Shown in pieces: positions 54,737 to 64,000 of a stretch of DNA of 64,000 bases. The DNA is taken from contig JASPKZ010002337.1 in the NCBI GenBank assembly GCA_030220185.1, forward strand, positions 124,001-188,000. Direction: 5' to 3'. The notes under the pieces are model-generated. The model was given only the letters and a program-made list of their open reading frames with translations. It was not told where the DNA came from and searched no databases. The DNA is from Diploptera punctata (lineage: Eukaryota; Arthropoda; Insecta; Blattodea; Blaberidae). Every line of letters starts with the position of its first letter. Positions within the stretch are counted from its first letter, which is position 1. The position numbers and the translations under genes were made by a program.

Positions 54737-55018
54737 GAGGTTACGTAAAAGATCATGTTTTTATCCCCCTATACCTAACACTCTTGAAAATCTGCAACAT
54801 CGAATTGTTGAAGCTGTGAACTCGATAACTAGAGACCAGCTGATTCGTGTTTGGAAAACATTATATTTGTCGTGTAACACATGGTGTTCATACTGAATGC
54901 ATAAAATGGTGAAATTTGAAACTTTCTCTTTCCAGAAACGTTGGAATTGTGTTTATATTTTTTATAGGTTGGAAGAAATAAATGTTTGAAGTCTGTCCCT
55001 TCTTTATGAATATCCCTG
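54737..55018 (+). mobile_element. Mariner-like element, right half
   Basis: Starts within the transposase C-terminal region (GGTTACGTAAAAGATCATG; codons resemble NLQHRIVEAVNSITRDQLIR at 54790-54850) and runs to the right terminus TATCCCTG followed by TA. The left half is missing and LINE-3 abuts. Confidence 0.85.
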
Positions 55019-55244
55019 TATATTGATTAGTCGGTATCTTGATTTAATGAACATCTACACAGTATTTGTGAAGCTATTGATCTCATTATATTCTACGAAA
55101 TGGCAAAATCTAATTAGGGATTCCTGCGCAGTTTAATTACATTCTCTTCCTGCACATCTTAATTGCAGGATGGAAATAACGCATAGCACGCAGATGTTGA
55201 GTGTAATATAATGCTTGTGTAAATACAGTTATACAATCAAAATA

Positions 55245-55520
55245 TCATCATCATCATCCGTCACAGATTAGGTCTTTTGTAGACCTGTTTCGGCCCCATC
55301 TAGCAGTCGTTTAAGAAGTCTTCCTGGTCGACGATGTCCATTGCATCATCATTTTTGGGATTCTTGAATTGTCCATTCTTTTTACATGGTCTAGTTTTTC
55401 TTCTATTGATTCTACTTCTAATTGTTCTAAAATTTCTTCATTCTTTTTCCGATCTAAAAGAGTGTATCCTGCTGTCCTTCTGAGAAATTTAATTTCCGTT
55501 GCTTTCATTCTGCTCCTGTC
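55245..55520 (-). mobile_element. LINE-1-like 3' fragment
   Basis: Frame 55311-55508 on minus gives KATEIKFLRRTAGYTLLDRK, EEILEQLEVESIEEKL and, after a deletion, HVKRMDNSRIPKMMMQW. The (ATC)n tail is at about 55246-55258. It is a subfamily related to LINE-1 with lower identity. Confidence 0.82.
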
Positions 55521-55526
55521 TGTTTT

Positions 55527-56660
55527 TAGATTAGATTAGATTAGATTTATTTAGCCTGGTGAAGTTAAGGCCATGTGGCCTTCTCTTCCACTCACCAGGA
55601 CAAACATATATTACATCAGAATATAATAATCTCAATTAACTCTAATATTAAATACTAAATAAAAATTTGATCAAAAAAGATAATATCTATTATATTACGA
55701 TCTATAATGCAACCAGTTAATTTTAGTTAAAATTAAGAGTAAAACTAATAATAAAATGTATACAAGCAAGACATATTAAATTGTTCCTGTCTAATGTATA
55801 TAAAAACAAAGAAAAATAATGAGATACAGAAAACTAATTTTACGATTATACAATATTTAAAAGAAAACAAAAGAAAATATTTGTTAATCTTAATATTATT
55901 TTCATAAATAATTAAATTCATTAATTGTTAAAAGAATACTATCAGTGAGGTGTATAAGTTAGTTTGTTATTAAATAATACTTTAGTTTGTTTTTGAAGGA
56001 TGTTATAGTTGACAGTTTCTGCCAGGGAGGAAGGCAATTCCATGTTTTGGTAAGTGAGACCGTAAAAGATAATGAATAATTCACAGTGTGATGAGGAGGG
56101 ATATAAAGGACAATGTGCTGATGGGATCGAGTGTCAAGATTGTGTGTGTCGGATAGTCTGATGAAACGGCGTGATAAATATTATTAGGCGATGATATGTG
56201 AAGTATTTTATAGAGAAGGGATAGGGAATGGACAGTTCTACGATCTCTTAGACGAAGCCACGATAATTGTTCCAGGGACGGTGTAACATGGTCAAATTTG
56301 CGAATACCACAAATAAAACGTGCGCAAAAATTATGAACAAGTTGAAGTCTTTGAGTGAAAATAAAATTTAAGTCTATAAAAAGAGTGTCACAATAATCTA
56401 AATGGGGCATTGCAAGTGTTTCTACTAACATTTTCCTAAGAGCGAATGGTAGACAATTTCTTACGCGATTTAATGAATGTATTATTGAGAAGACTGTTTA
56501 GCATGTATGGTTTATTTGTGTATTCCAATTTAAGTTGCCAAACAGTACTCCTAGAATTTTTACTGTCTCACTATAAGAGATTTGAACTCAATTTAGTGAC
56601 ACATGCGAGATTGTGTTTAGGTTAATTGTAGATAATAGTCTCTGGTGACCCATAATGATT
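55527..56660 (-). mobile_element. LINE-7 3' fragment, jockey/CR1-type, with (TCTAA)n tail
   Basis: The minus-strand frame 56081-56431 includes LVETLAMPHLDYCDTLF, RLQLVHNFCARFICGIRKFD and LSWLRLRDRRTVHSLSLLYK. This is the thumb/C-terminal pattern of jockey/CR1-type reverse transcriptases. Upstream, broken frames add an ILGVLFGNLNWNTQI-like block to about 56600. A 550-base 3' untranslated region follows, and the element ends in (TCTAA)n at 55527-55548. It is truncated and partly frameshifted. Confidence 0.87.
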
Positions 56661-56960
56661 ATTTTTACTTAATGTCCGAATCTCACTTCCGCATAAAAGG
56701 GAGGATAATGCCGAAGTATTATATATTTTTATTCTTGTGGATTTTTATACCAATTTAGCTTTTAATATGTATTTATTATTCCTAAGATTTGTGTAAATTT
56801 GGTTATTTTCTTGTTCACATCGTTTTTCATTTTGATAAGATATTTCACTGTCTAAATAGTTTCTAGGCATTGGTTATTGTGTATTATCTTACTTCTGATG
56901 GAATAGTCTCCTAAGAATGCCTTTTTTCTTGAATAATTTATACTAACAGATGATTATACA
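56661..56960 (-). mobile_element. LINE-1-like internal fragment
   Basis: Shifted minus-strand frames read RSKIIHNNQCLE, KMKNDVNKKITKFTQILGI, RIKIYNTSALSSLLCGSEIR. These line up in order with the VRSKIV to GSEVWTL stretch of the LINE-1 protein. It abuts LINE-7. Confidence 0.65.
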
Positions 56961-57054
56961 TTTTTGAGTGCAATCTAATGAAATCTAAATTATAATTTGG
57001 GTCAGATTTCAGTAAAAAAATATCTACTTCTAAAATGGCGTAACAGCCCAATAT

Positions 57055-57426
57055 TGGGCCATAGCATCTCCTTTGTAAAGAGAGACTAGACCAGTTAATT
57101 TGTAGTTACCTTATTCGTTCGTAGATGCTATGGATGGCATGCAGTCAACATACCGATCCAATGAGACATCCGACAGGCAACTAAGGTATTACTAGGACAT
57201 TGATGTCGGTAAATTTTGCTTAGATGCCTCTTTATTCAGGCTTAAGGATCTTTTATGAGTCTGAAAAATTTTTAGATTCGGGTACCGACAGCTTGAAGTC
57301 CATCCCGGAGGAGTTGCTCCTTGGATTTTTCCATCCTAATAAAAATTCATCGACCCCGGCCGGCTTTGAACTCGCGACCCTCGGAATCAGAGGCAAGGAG
57401 CATAACCACTAGTCCACCACGGCCGA
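57055..57426 (-). mobile_element. SINE-4
   Basis: Complete minus-strand copy: GACTAGACCAGTTAATTTGT at the 3' side, GGATGGCATGCAGTCAACA, ATGAGACATCCGAC, GTAAATTTTGCTTAGATGCC, TTGGATTTTTCCATCCTAAT, and the head ending ACCACTAGTCCACCACGGCC. A MITE copy begins about 20 bases after the head. Confidence 0.87.
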
Positions 57427-57447
57427 CGAACAACAATGAGACACCTA

Positions 57448-57834
57448 GAAATTTCTCCCAGATAAGCGTTGTGATGTACCAAAGTCGTGTCCAAAAAACT
57501 GTTCTGCTGCTTTTTTAGAGCAAGACATTAAAATCCAGCGCCAAATCTCTCATTTAAACTTCATGGAAGTAATGCAACTCCTGACTTGGTGAATTGGATA
57601 ACCTTCACGATCTGTCGTTTGCCTCGCGCCCCGCATCATACCACTCCGCTTTACACTAGCATGTAAGTCCATCTGTGTTGCTGTGTTGCTATTGCTGGAT
57701 TCTGGCTTTGATCCCTGTGGCTTTGCAATTAAAAGCGGTAGATATTTTTTTGACACGGCCTTGGTACATCACAACGCTTCTCTGGAAGAAATTTAAAGGT
57801 AGGTTTTGGTATGTAATGGTTGACAGTTCCCTTG
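57448..57834. mobile_element. Long-TIR MITE, copy 2
   Basis: Left end AATTTCTCCCAGATAAGCGT then TGTGATGTACCAAAG; right end CTTTGGTACATCACAACGCT-type complement (TTGGTACATCACAACGC), extending to TTGACAGTTCCCTTG. The outermost roughly 30 bases of the left TIR are missing. The interior matches 8770-9030. Confidence 0.82.
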
Positions 57835-58965
57835 TGAGTATACATATTTCGGCTATTCTATGCCACCGTGCCACTAGTGAATATTCTATCGGAGAAGAAG
57901 TGCCTGCTACGCCATGTTGGCCAATGTAACAACACAATCATGTACTCGTTAGAGCCAATTGCCAACATGTTTACTCACATATAAGGGGATTGTATTACAG
58001 GAGTTCACCTACATTAGTGGTTTTATGGGTAGTTAGTGTTAGGTGGGCAAGTTAGTGTTATTATGGACAGTTAGGGTGAGACAATATACGAGTTGGTACA
58101 CAAGAATAGTTAAGTGTTCACTTGTTGGTTAGCTGTTTCCTGTGGTACGTTGGCTACACTCTCTAATCAATGGCTAATACACATTTTACATTGCAAATAT
58201 GGCAATTTTAGGTTACTTTGAGCTCAACTTCTCACTTCATTTTATGCCATTTCTCACTTTCCTTGGGGGAAAAATCAACATATATATTTCCCTCATGTAA
58301 TTATTCATTCACTGCAGCAATAAATTGCGCGTGTTTCCATTTTTTAATTTGAATTTATGAAAGTGGTATTGGTGGCAGAGAATCCTCCATTTTTTCTCCT
58401 CTGCGGATTGGTATTTTTGTGAATTATTCCAGACATTGCAGTACACTTATCAATTCTCACTTTATGAATAGAAACATGTTCTTTATAATCTTTATGAGAG
58501 AAGTAAACTAAGCGTAAAAATGATCCATTTAGCCTTAAAGGCTTTTTTAAAAATAGAACGTACTTTCGAGAGCAATAAATGAGCACACATTTTCACAGAC
58601 TGTTTTTAACTCCATCCATAAATATTCATTATTCGCTTCAAGCTTTCCATCTCATAGAAAATTGCCGCGTAATTCTCGCATATATATTTTGATTAAAACA
58701 ATTTTGTATTAATCATAAATTTTAGGAATTAGATTTAATTTGTCATCTCTATACATTGGAACTGTTCGCATATTTTGCAATTATTTCTATAATAAATTAA
58801 TAACACGTGAAATAATAAATTTTACGTATAATTTCCCAGTCACTAAAAACACATTTATCAACGTTATAAAGTTAACAATGTACCATTATGTTTTGTATTG
58901 TTTGCGACAGAATAAAATTACAAAATGGCTTAAACAAAAAGCTAGCGGATTAATGAAGTGATAAA

Positions 58966-59008
<43 letters not shown>

Positions 59009-59460
59009 TACGTTATAATTTACAAGCATTGGAGAAGAGCTATAAACATTTTAAAATTATATTTGAATCTGTGATGGGCAAAACAAAAAATTCCATTAGC
59101 ACAGCTTTCGGAAAAAAAATTGTTGTACAAATATTGGTACACTTTAGAGAAAAAGTTACTATCCAGAGTGTGCAAAAAATTACAAGTATGATATTCTCGA
59201 TTATTTATCGGTTTTATCATGGCATCAAAGAATAATTCTCGAGTTTCTTCAGTGCTACATTGAATTAATTCTAGTAAACCCAATTTTGTAATTTTTTAAA
59301 AAAATATTTGTAAATAATAAAAACGTAGATCTATAATTTATTTTTATGGTAAGACCTTAAATATGGAGAGCGACATAATATATTTATTTATTTTGTATTA
59401 TTTGAACATGAACTATGTTAGGATCAAGAATTGCAAATAATCTCACGTTAAAATTAATTT
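57835..59460. other. Long AT-rich interval with one microsatellite
   Basis: (TA)n at about 58968-59004. A minus-strand frame of 87 codons at 59020-59283 (LLELIQCSTEETRELFFDAM start) has a protein-like composition but no motif I know, and no support beyond length. Nothing else is recognised. Confidence 0.4.
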
Positions 59461-59461
59461 A

Positions 59462-59463
<2 letters not shown>

Positions 59464-59502
<39 letters not shown>
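59464..59502. repeat. (TA)n microsatellite
   Basis: TA run touching the SINE-1B head; a short (TA)n also lies at its 3' end (59834-59847). Confidence 0.95.
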
Positions 59503-59506
<4 letters not shown>

Positions 59507-59834
59507 ACCGCTGTGGTCTCGAGATAGCGTGCTGCCTTGTAAAGCAGCGGGCCAGGGTTAGATTCCCGGTGGGGACAAGCTCCTGGGTGAGGTTTTTTTC
59601 AAGGTTGTTCCTCACCTGTAAGACAAATGTCAGGAAGCTTATGGCCCAACGGTCCCCAAAAATCATCCGGCCATCATCATCATCATCCTGATCATTATCA
59701 TCATCATCATCCTTCACCGGTGTGGAATGAAAAGGGAAGCTATCACACCTATAATTCCCTAGTAAAGCTGCAAATTATAGCATGAAAATGTTGTAATTGC
59801 AGTGAAGGACCTGCCCTCGGGCAGAATTACTATG
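59503..59834 (+). mobile_element. SINE-1B
   Basis: GTCCACCGCTGTGGTCTCGA head, altered B box (GGTTAGATTCCC), CATCATCATC run, then CACCGGTGTGG and AAGGACCTGCCCTCGGGCAG to AATTACTATGGA. (TA)n lies on both sides, probably the target or its duplication. Confidence 0.9.
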
Positions 59835-59974
59835 GATATATATATAATAGTTTAATTTAATTTTCATCGATGACAGCAATATCTTTGCCTGCTTTATTTT
59901 GTAAAGTTTTTTTTTTCGGTTGTTTTATAAACATTATATACGAAAACAATATATTAAAGCTTAATATTAAATAA

Positions 59975-60425
59975 AATAAGTTTTATAAATGTATGGCACT
60001 ATAAAACGGACACTGAAAAATAAAACTTTGAGGAGTACACAATTAAAATTTTACAAAATTATGACAGTGCCTGTCTTAACATATGCAAGTGAAAATTGGT
60101 CTCTTAACCGTTCAGACATAAGAAAAATAGAAACTGCACGTTCTGCAGTAGGTGTAACAATTTTTGGACAGGAAAATAAATGATATTAGAAAAGCCTTAA
60201 ACATTTTTAATTTAACAAATAGAATTGACAATATGAAAAACAACTGGTATGAACATATTAAAAGAATGCCTACAGATAGTATAACTCAGCTGTTATTAAA
60301 GTACAAACCAATAGGATATAGAAGTGTTGGACGCCCATTTGCTAGATGGAAAGATTCATTAAATCCCACTTGATGTGAAAACAAGTCAAAAGGCCTAATT
60401 TCGTGAAATAGAAGAGGAAGATATA
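59975..60425 (+). mobile_element. LINE-4 3' fragment
   Basis: Two frames (59989-60183 and 60164-60373) give LKFYKIMTVPVLTYASENWS, RKIETA, then NIFNLTNRIDNMKNNWYEHI, KRMPTDSITQLLLKYKPIGY and SVGRPFARW. A frameshift near 60170 joins them. It ends with a GAAGAGGAAGAT remnant of the tail. Confidence 0.85.
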
Positions 60426-61007
60426 TGAAAAGTGAAAGAGTTACGATAAAAATCATATGTAACCTAACTGCATAGAGCCAGAGTTGAACTTGTCCAAGTA
60501 TAGTTTTGTAACGGGATATCGTGTTGGCAAGGGCCGGCGGGCAACTTGACTCCGCCAAACGTAAGCTATAGTTCCATAAAAATTTGTTCCAAAAATATTC
60601 CAATATCTGTACGCATTTTTAGAATGTGGTTTAGCGATTGCGATTCTTTTGATTTGAATGCAGGGCAGATACACATCTATTTTCCGCTTGCATTCAATTC
60701 CCGATTTATTCCCGGTTTACAAGATGTGTCCCTCCTGCTGGACTTCCCGATTTATTCCCGGTTTACAAGATGTGTCCCTCCTGCTGGACACCCCGATTAT
60801 AGATGAATTGTAGAACTTTATTCCACTTGTTACCAATAACATGTTTATTGTTATTTCATAATAAATGTCTAAATTTCATGAAATATTTTCCTTTTGCTTC
60901 TTACCAGGTCAACATATGAACATATTTTCAAAATATTAATTACAATAAAATATATAAGTAAAGTTCAACATATTATTTTAAACATCAGTTTACCTGAAAG
61001 GATGGAT
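60426..61007. other. Unassigned, with a 46-bp tandem duplication
   Basis: A 46-base unit (CCCGATTTATTCCCGGTTTA, AGATGTGTCCCTCCTGCTGG) is present twice in tandem at 60700-60745 and 60746-60791, with almost no differences. The rest is unassigned. Confidence 0.6.
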
Positions 61008-61308
61008 TGAGGGTGGCTCCGTGGCGCAAGCTGTTTGACTCTCGCCTCTCACCGCTGGGTCGCGAGATCGAGTCTCAGTCACCCATATGGATTCGTGGTG
61101 CTTGAGCAGGTTTTTATCGTGGTTTCTCCCGTTTTCCCCTGCCTCAAATTTCATTCCACCATTTTCTCTATGTTCATCTCATCCATTTCGTTCATCCGCC
61201 CCTGTGACGGTGCGTAAGGAGTGTCGTCTGGCAGCCTTGTAGTTCATAGACCTCTACAAACATAGAGGCTTCATCTCATCTCTCGACCCGACCTTTAGTT
61301 GAGAATAT
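61008..61308 (+). mobile_element. SINE-5
   Basis: Head GGCTCCGTGGCGCAAGCTGT with B-box-like GAGATCGAGTCTC, then TCCCGTTTTCCCCTGCCTCA, TCCGCCCCTGTGACGG and GGAGTGTCGTCTGGCAGC. Only one copy is in the window, so the boundaries and class rest on the tRNA-like head. Confidence 0.6.
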
Positions 61309-61459
61309 TTATATTTATTTATTAATATAGCTCTGAATAAAATCGTCCATTTTCTTTCCGATCACTCACAAAGCATATTCAGTCCAGTTCTTCAGGAGTT
61401 GTATCTGCTGACCACAGCAATATATTGTTATGGAACTCCTTATGCTCATTTGGAATATG

Positions 61460-62169
61460 CAGAGTGTCCCAAATTGATGTATATACTCTTTGAAACGTTA
61501 TTTCTCAGCGACGAAATGAGACAGAAATACAATTTTTGTTGTGTATGATCCACAAGGCACTGGAAAAGCAAAGCAACACGTTCATCGATCTTCACGTCTT
61601 TATGAACAACAATGGTGGCGAGATTATCATTCGATGAACGTAAGTGGATACTGAAGTGTTATTGTAAAGTGGAGAATGTTGTTGAAGTGCAACGACGTTG
61701 GATGGTTGAATTTGGGACACCACCACCAAGAAGGATAACAATAACAAGAATCTGAGACAAGTTTGAAGAAGGTGGAACGGTGCAAGATGTGTTGAAAGGT
61801 CGGTGCGGAAGAAAGACACGTTTGACTGATAACGAGAGTATTGTTGCTGTCATGCATCGTCTTCAAACTTGTCTCGGATTCTTGTTATTGTTACCCTTGT
61901 TGGTGGTGGTGTCCCAAATTCAACTATCCAACGTCGTTGCACTTCAACAACATTCTCCACCTTCCAATAACACTTCAGTATCCACTTACGTTCATCGATT
62001 GATAATCTCGCCGCCATTGTTGTTTCTAAAGACGTGAGGATCGATGAACGTGTTGCTATGCTTTTCCAGTGTCTTGTGGATCATACACAACAAAAATTGT
62101 ATTTCTGTCTCATTTCGTTGCTGAGAAATAACGTTTCAAAGAGTGTATACATCAATTTGGGACACTCTG
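61460..62169. mobile_element. Palindromic mariner-like foldback
   Basis: Arms of about 300 bases (61460-61760 and 61860-62169) are near-perfect inverted copies. The ends are CAGAGTGTCCCAAATTGATG and its complement, with TA after the right end. The left arm encodes, from ATG 61611, LSFDERKWILKCYCKVENVV and more of a transposase N-terminal helix-turn-helix, with one stop near 61755; the right arm repeats it on the other strand. The catalytic part is absent. Confidence 0.85.
61611..61860 (+). pseudogene. Mariner transposase N-terminal remnant
   Basis: ATG at 61611 begins MVARLSFDERKWILKCYCKV. It continues through EVQRRWMVEFGTPPPRRITI to a TGA where an Arg codon would be expected. After it comes DKFEEGGTVQDVLKGRCGRK (in the 61780-62037 frame), then TDNESIVAVM, and the palindrome turns round. 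The DNA-binding half only. Confidence 0.8.
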
Positions 62170-62414
62170 TATTGTATTACTGATTTAAATATAAACTAAA
62201 AAATCCCTTTTGCATGTCACTGAATATTTAACATATGATTTTCACAGAGTTAAAATGTAGGTATGTTTTCCTTTTTATCATTAGACGTAGATTGCGTTAA
62301 GATTTAAAATAGCTATAACAGTTTGAAATTACCAAAAAGTTGAACGTTCTCTTTTGAATTTCATTAATTAATTTATGCGCTGCGTTAAATTTTTCATACT
62401 TAAGGTGAAATATA

Positions 62415-63023
62415 CGAGGGCGGATCGGAAAGTAACGCACAATAATTTTTTTCTGCCTTGGTATTGCAGCTAGAATGTTGAAATTTCACAGAGATATAGT
62501 TTGAAGTTTTCACAACTACAGGTGGTATTTTTTTCTCAGGTGCACCTCTTGCGAGAGAAGCTTGAACTATGCAACAAAGATGGCGCGCATGCTACAGCCG
62601 TCCACCTGTGAGGAACAGAGAAGTGTTGTTCGATTTTTGTGGGCCAAAGGGCATAAACCCAGTGAAATTCACAGGGACATGCGTGGCGTGTATGGGGATG
62701 ATTGTATGGACCGTAGCAATGTCTCCAGGTGGTGCACATTCTTCCAAGAGGGACGCGTGAACCTTAGTGATTCGCCACGCTCCGGCCGGCCGACTACAGC
62801 AGCAATCCCGCAGAATGTCAGAGGCTACACTCCAACCAAACGGACTTCTACGAACAGGGCATATTGAAACTGGTAACACGATGGGAAAAATGTGTTGAGA
62901 AAGTTGGTGACTATGTCGAAAAGTAGGTAAAAGATGTAAGTTCATTTGTGATTTTTTCCTTTTTTTTTTACTATTAAACTTTTAAAAAAAAATTATTCTG
63001 CGTTACTTTCCGATCCGCCCTCG
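62415..63023 (+). mobile_element. Deleted mariner-like element, second family
   Basis: Ends CGAGGGCGGATCGGAAAGTA and TACTTTCCGATCCGCCCTCG are perfect inverted repeats flanked by TA (62413-62414, 63024-63025). About half the usual mariner length remains. The transposase start is joined to its last codons by an internal deletion. Confidence 0.92.
62562..62945 (+). pseudogene. Mariner transposase with internal deletion
   Basis: Frame 62562-62867 encodes a helix-turn-helix region: CEEQRSVVRFLWAKGHKPSE, then MDRSNVSRWCTFFQEGRVNL and SDSPRSGRPTTA, matching SETMAR/mariner N-termini. At about 62820 the middle, including the catalytic acidic residues, is missing. The C-terminal GILKLVTRWEKCVEKVGDYV is read one frame over, up to TAG near 62926. 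Nonfunctional. Confidence 0.88.
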
Positions 63024-63245
63024 TAAAATGTGGAGATGTTCTGTGTGAAAAAATCTGATTAATATCACTAGAATATAGCTGGAGTACGCGTTGTGGTGTT
63101 TAGAATTTGAAGAAGTGCATGTGTCTTTATACAAGAGACAACTCAATTTCTTTTAGGTTTTATTTTAAATTTACAATATATTTCTTATTATTGATTTCGT
63201 ACATCTCAATGATGGATAAATCATATTTGAAGAGAAAAATTATAC

Positions 63246-63318
63246 GCTCAGACCGGGACTTGAACCCGGGACCCTTGGTTCTCTAGACCAAGTGCTCTAC
63301 CAACTGAGCTACCTGAGC
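63246..63318 (-). tRNA. tRNA-like sequence, type 3 left (probably not functional)
   Basis: 73 bases. Reverse complement of 63348-63420 with no differences that I can see. Confidence 0.6.
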
Positions 63319-63347
63319 AAGTACCGATCTAAACGCAATCGGTACTT

Positions 63348-63420
63348 GCTCAGGTAGCTCAGTTGGTAGAGCACTTGGTCTAGAGAACCAAGGGTCCCGG
63401 GTTCAAGTCCCGGTCTGAGC
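63348..63420 (+). tRNA. tRNA-like sequence, type 3 middle (probably not functional)
   Basis: Acceptor GCTCAGG/TCTGAGC (one G-T pair), D arm GCTC/GAGC, T arm CCGGG/CCCGG perfect, loop TTCAAGT, variable region four bases. Anticodon arm CTTGG/CCAAG encloses nine bases (TCTAGAGAA), or six pairs around CTAGAGA. Near-ideal stems make this the best tRNA candidate, yet the loop size and repeated context argue against an ordinary gene. Confidence 0.6.
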
Positions 63421-63640
63421 GTATAATTTTTCTCTTCAAATATGATTTATCCATCATTGAGATGTACGAAATCAATAATAAGAACTTGGAAAAAGCCGTA
63501 CTGGCTGTTATGTATAATTCCCAAATATGCGTTCTTAATAAAGGAGCCGCCATTTGCAAGATAGAAGCATGGCTTCACAGCATTTGGTGGATGGGAATTA
63601 CAATGTATATAGAGAAAGATTTGCGTTTAGATCGGTACTT

Positions 63641-63713
63641 GCTCAGGTAGCTCAGTTGGTAGAGCACTTGGTCTAGAGAACCAAGGGTCCCGGGTTCAAG
63701 TCCCGGTCTGAGC
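63641..63713 (+). tRNA. tRNA-like sequence, type 3 right (probably not functional)
   Basis: Same 73 bases as 63348-63420, in direct orientation about 290 bases downstream. Confidence 0.6.
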
Positions 63714-63740
63714 GTATAATTTTTCTCTTCAAATATTACA

Positions 63741-63905
63741 ATATATTGTTCCGTAGTCGAGCGTCTAGGCATCATTCCAAGGTACTTGCCCCGATTCGAG
63801 AGTCTCCATGGGGAACTAAATTTTCTCAATTTATTTCGGCCTTTATGAAATCGGTGCCCACTCAGCTTCGTGAGGAATTTGGGCGGGTACAAAGCCGCCA
63901 AGTTG
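63741..63905 (+). mobile_element. SINE-3, 5' half
   Basis: Degenerate head TCCGTAGTCGAGCGTCTAGG, then GAGTCTCCATGGGGAACTAA, GTGCCCACTCAGCTTCGTGA and GGAATTTGGGCGGGTA. It breaks off before the second half of SINE-3. A short CACG repeat follows at 63930-63948. Confidence 0.65.
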
Positions 63906-64000
63906 TCCGTTTTCATATAGGATACAAGCACACGCACGCACGCACGCACATACACAAATATTGTAGATTTTGGCAGATATAAGTATGATAAAGTAATGTT

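Larger units (their letters stand above)
63182..63735. mobile_element. tRNA-like triad, type 3
   Basis: The left arm (63182-63329) and middle arm (63339-63485) form an almost perfect palindrome with a spacer of about 9 bases. After about 145 bases comes a third unit (63632-63735) in the middle arm's orientation. Each has a tRNA-like body followed by GTATAATTTTTCTCTTCAAA. The bases before the third unit (TTGCGTTTAGATCGGTACTT) equal the complement of the left arm's inner edge, so the left arm and the third unit form the original inverted pair. Confidence 0.82.

Noticed and set aside
55527..55548. Telomere-like repeat
   Set aside because: The unit is TCTAA/TTAGA, five bases, not the insect TTAGG, and it sits at the LINE-7 3' end as a tail.
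57224..57412. 62-codon frame containing AGFELATLGIR
   Set aside because: Lies within the minus-strand SINE-4 head and is a B-box translation artefact.
63348..63420. A genuine tRNA gene
   Set aside because: Stems are good, but the nine-base anticodon loop (or six-pair stem), three local copies in a palindrome and a shared mobile-element flank make a tRNA-derived repeat more likely. tRNAscan-SE would be decisive.
63575..63955. 126-codon minus frame containing LRPGLEPGT
   Set aside because: The RPGLEPGT-type string is what a tRNA B box gives when translated on the opposite strand; the frame crosses the tRNA-like unit and SINE-3.

Overview
This window looks like intergenic DNA from a large, AT-rich insect genome packed with transposable elements. 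A cockroach (Blattodea), perhaps Periplaneta americana, is my best guess. That guess comes from remembered repeat and reverse-transcriptase fragments, not from a search. I found no convincing host gene, rRNA or canonical tRNA. Almost everything I can explain is a mobile element, a decayed fragment of one, or a microsatellite.

Family labels are mine. LINE-1 to LINE-7 are non-LTR retrotransposons, mostly short 3' ends. Most of the recognisable LINE families carry a simple-repeat tail of their own: (GAT)n for LINE-1 and LINE-2, (TTAC)n read on the opposite strand for LINE-3, (GAA)n for LINE-4, (TCTAA)n for LINE-7. SINE-1 to SINE-5 are tRNA-headed retroposons. SINE-1 has two 3' variants, A and B. 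DNA transposons include two hAT-like elements with 8-bp target duplications, several deleted mariner-like elements flanked by TA, a palindromic mariner foldback, a long-TIR MITE family, a 1.2-kb element with an internally repeated terminal motif (34951-36151) and a 0.93-kb TIR element (49033-49962). Helitron-like copies lie at 0.7-2.0, 7.4-8.4 and 20.3-20.8 kb, and a helicase remnant lies at 13.1 kb. R6, R7, R8, R10, R11 and R12 are dispersed repeats found two or three times each that I could not classify.

Layout: 0-9.6 kb holds LINE ends, Helitron-like copies, R6 and SINEs, including a MITE nested in a SINE. 9.6-18 kb holds a foldback, R7, the helicase remnant, R8, a mariner, LINE-3, SINE-4 and SINE-3. 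18-29 kb holds LINE-6, R10, a decayed tRNA-like triad, LINE-4, tandem SINEs, R11, a mariner inside SINE-4, and a 2-kb hAT-like element carrying three younger insertions. 29-40 kb holds a tRNA-like inverted pair, LINE-2, R6, R8, the 1.2-kb TIR element, R7 and the second hAT-like element. 40-53 kb holds the longest open reading frame (LINE-1 reverse transcriptase, 42409-43547), SINEs, R6, nested LINE-3/mariner/R11, and the 0.93-kb TIR element. 53-64 kb holds LINE-5, a second tRNA-like inverted pair, LINE-7, SINE-4 next to a MITE, two mariner derivatives and a third tRNA-like locus.

The most unusual signal is a superfamily of tRNA-like sequences, each followed by a shared motif close to ATTTTTCTYTTCA. 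They occur as inverted pairs or as inverted-plus-direct triads at 19.9, 30.0, 53.7 and 63.2 kb, with a collapsed copy at 34.7 kb and a single unit at 44.3 kb. Several sit against (TA)n tracts. They look like palindromic tRNA-headed mobile elements that I do not recognise.
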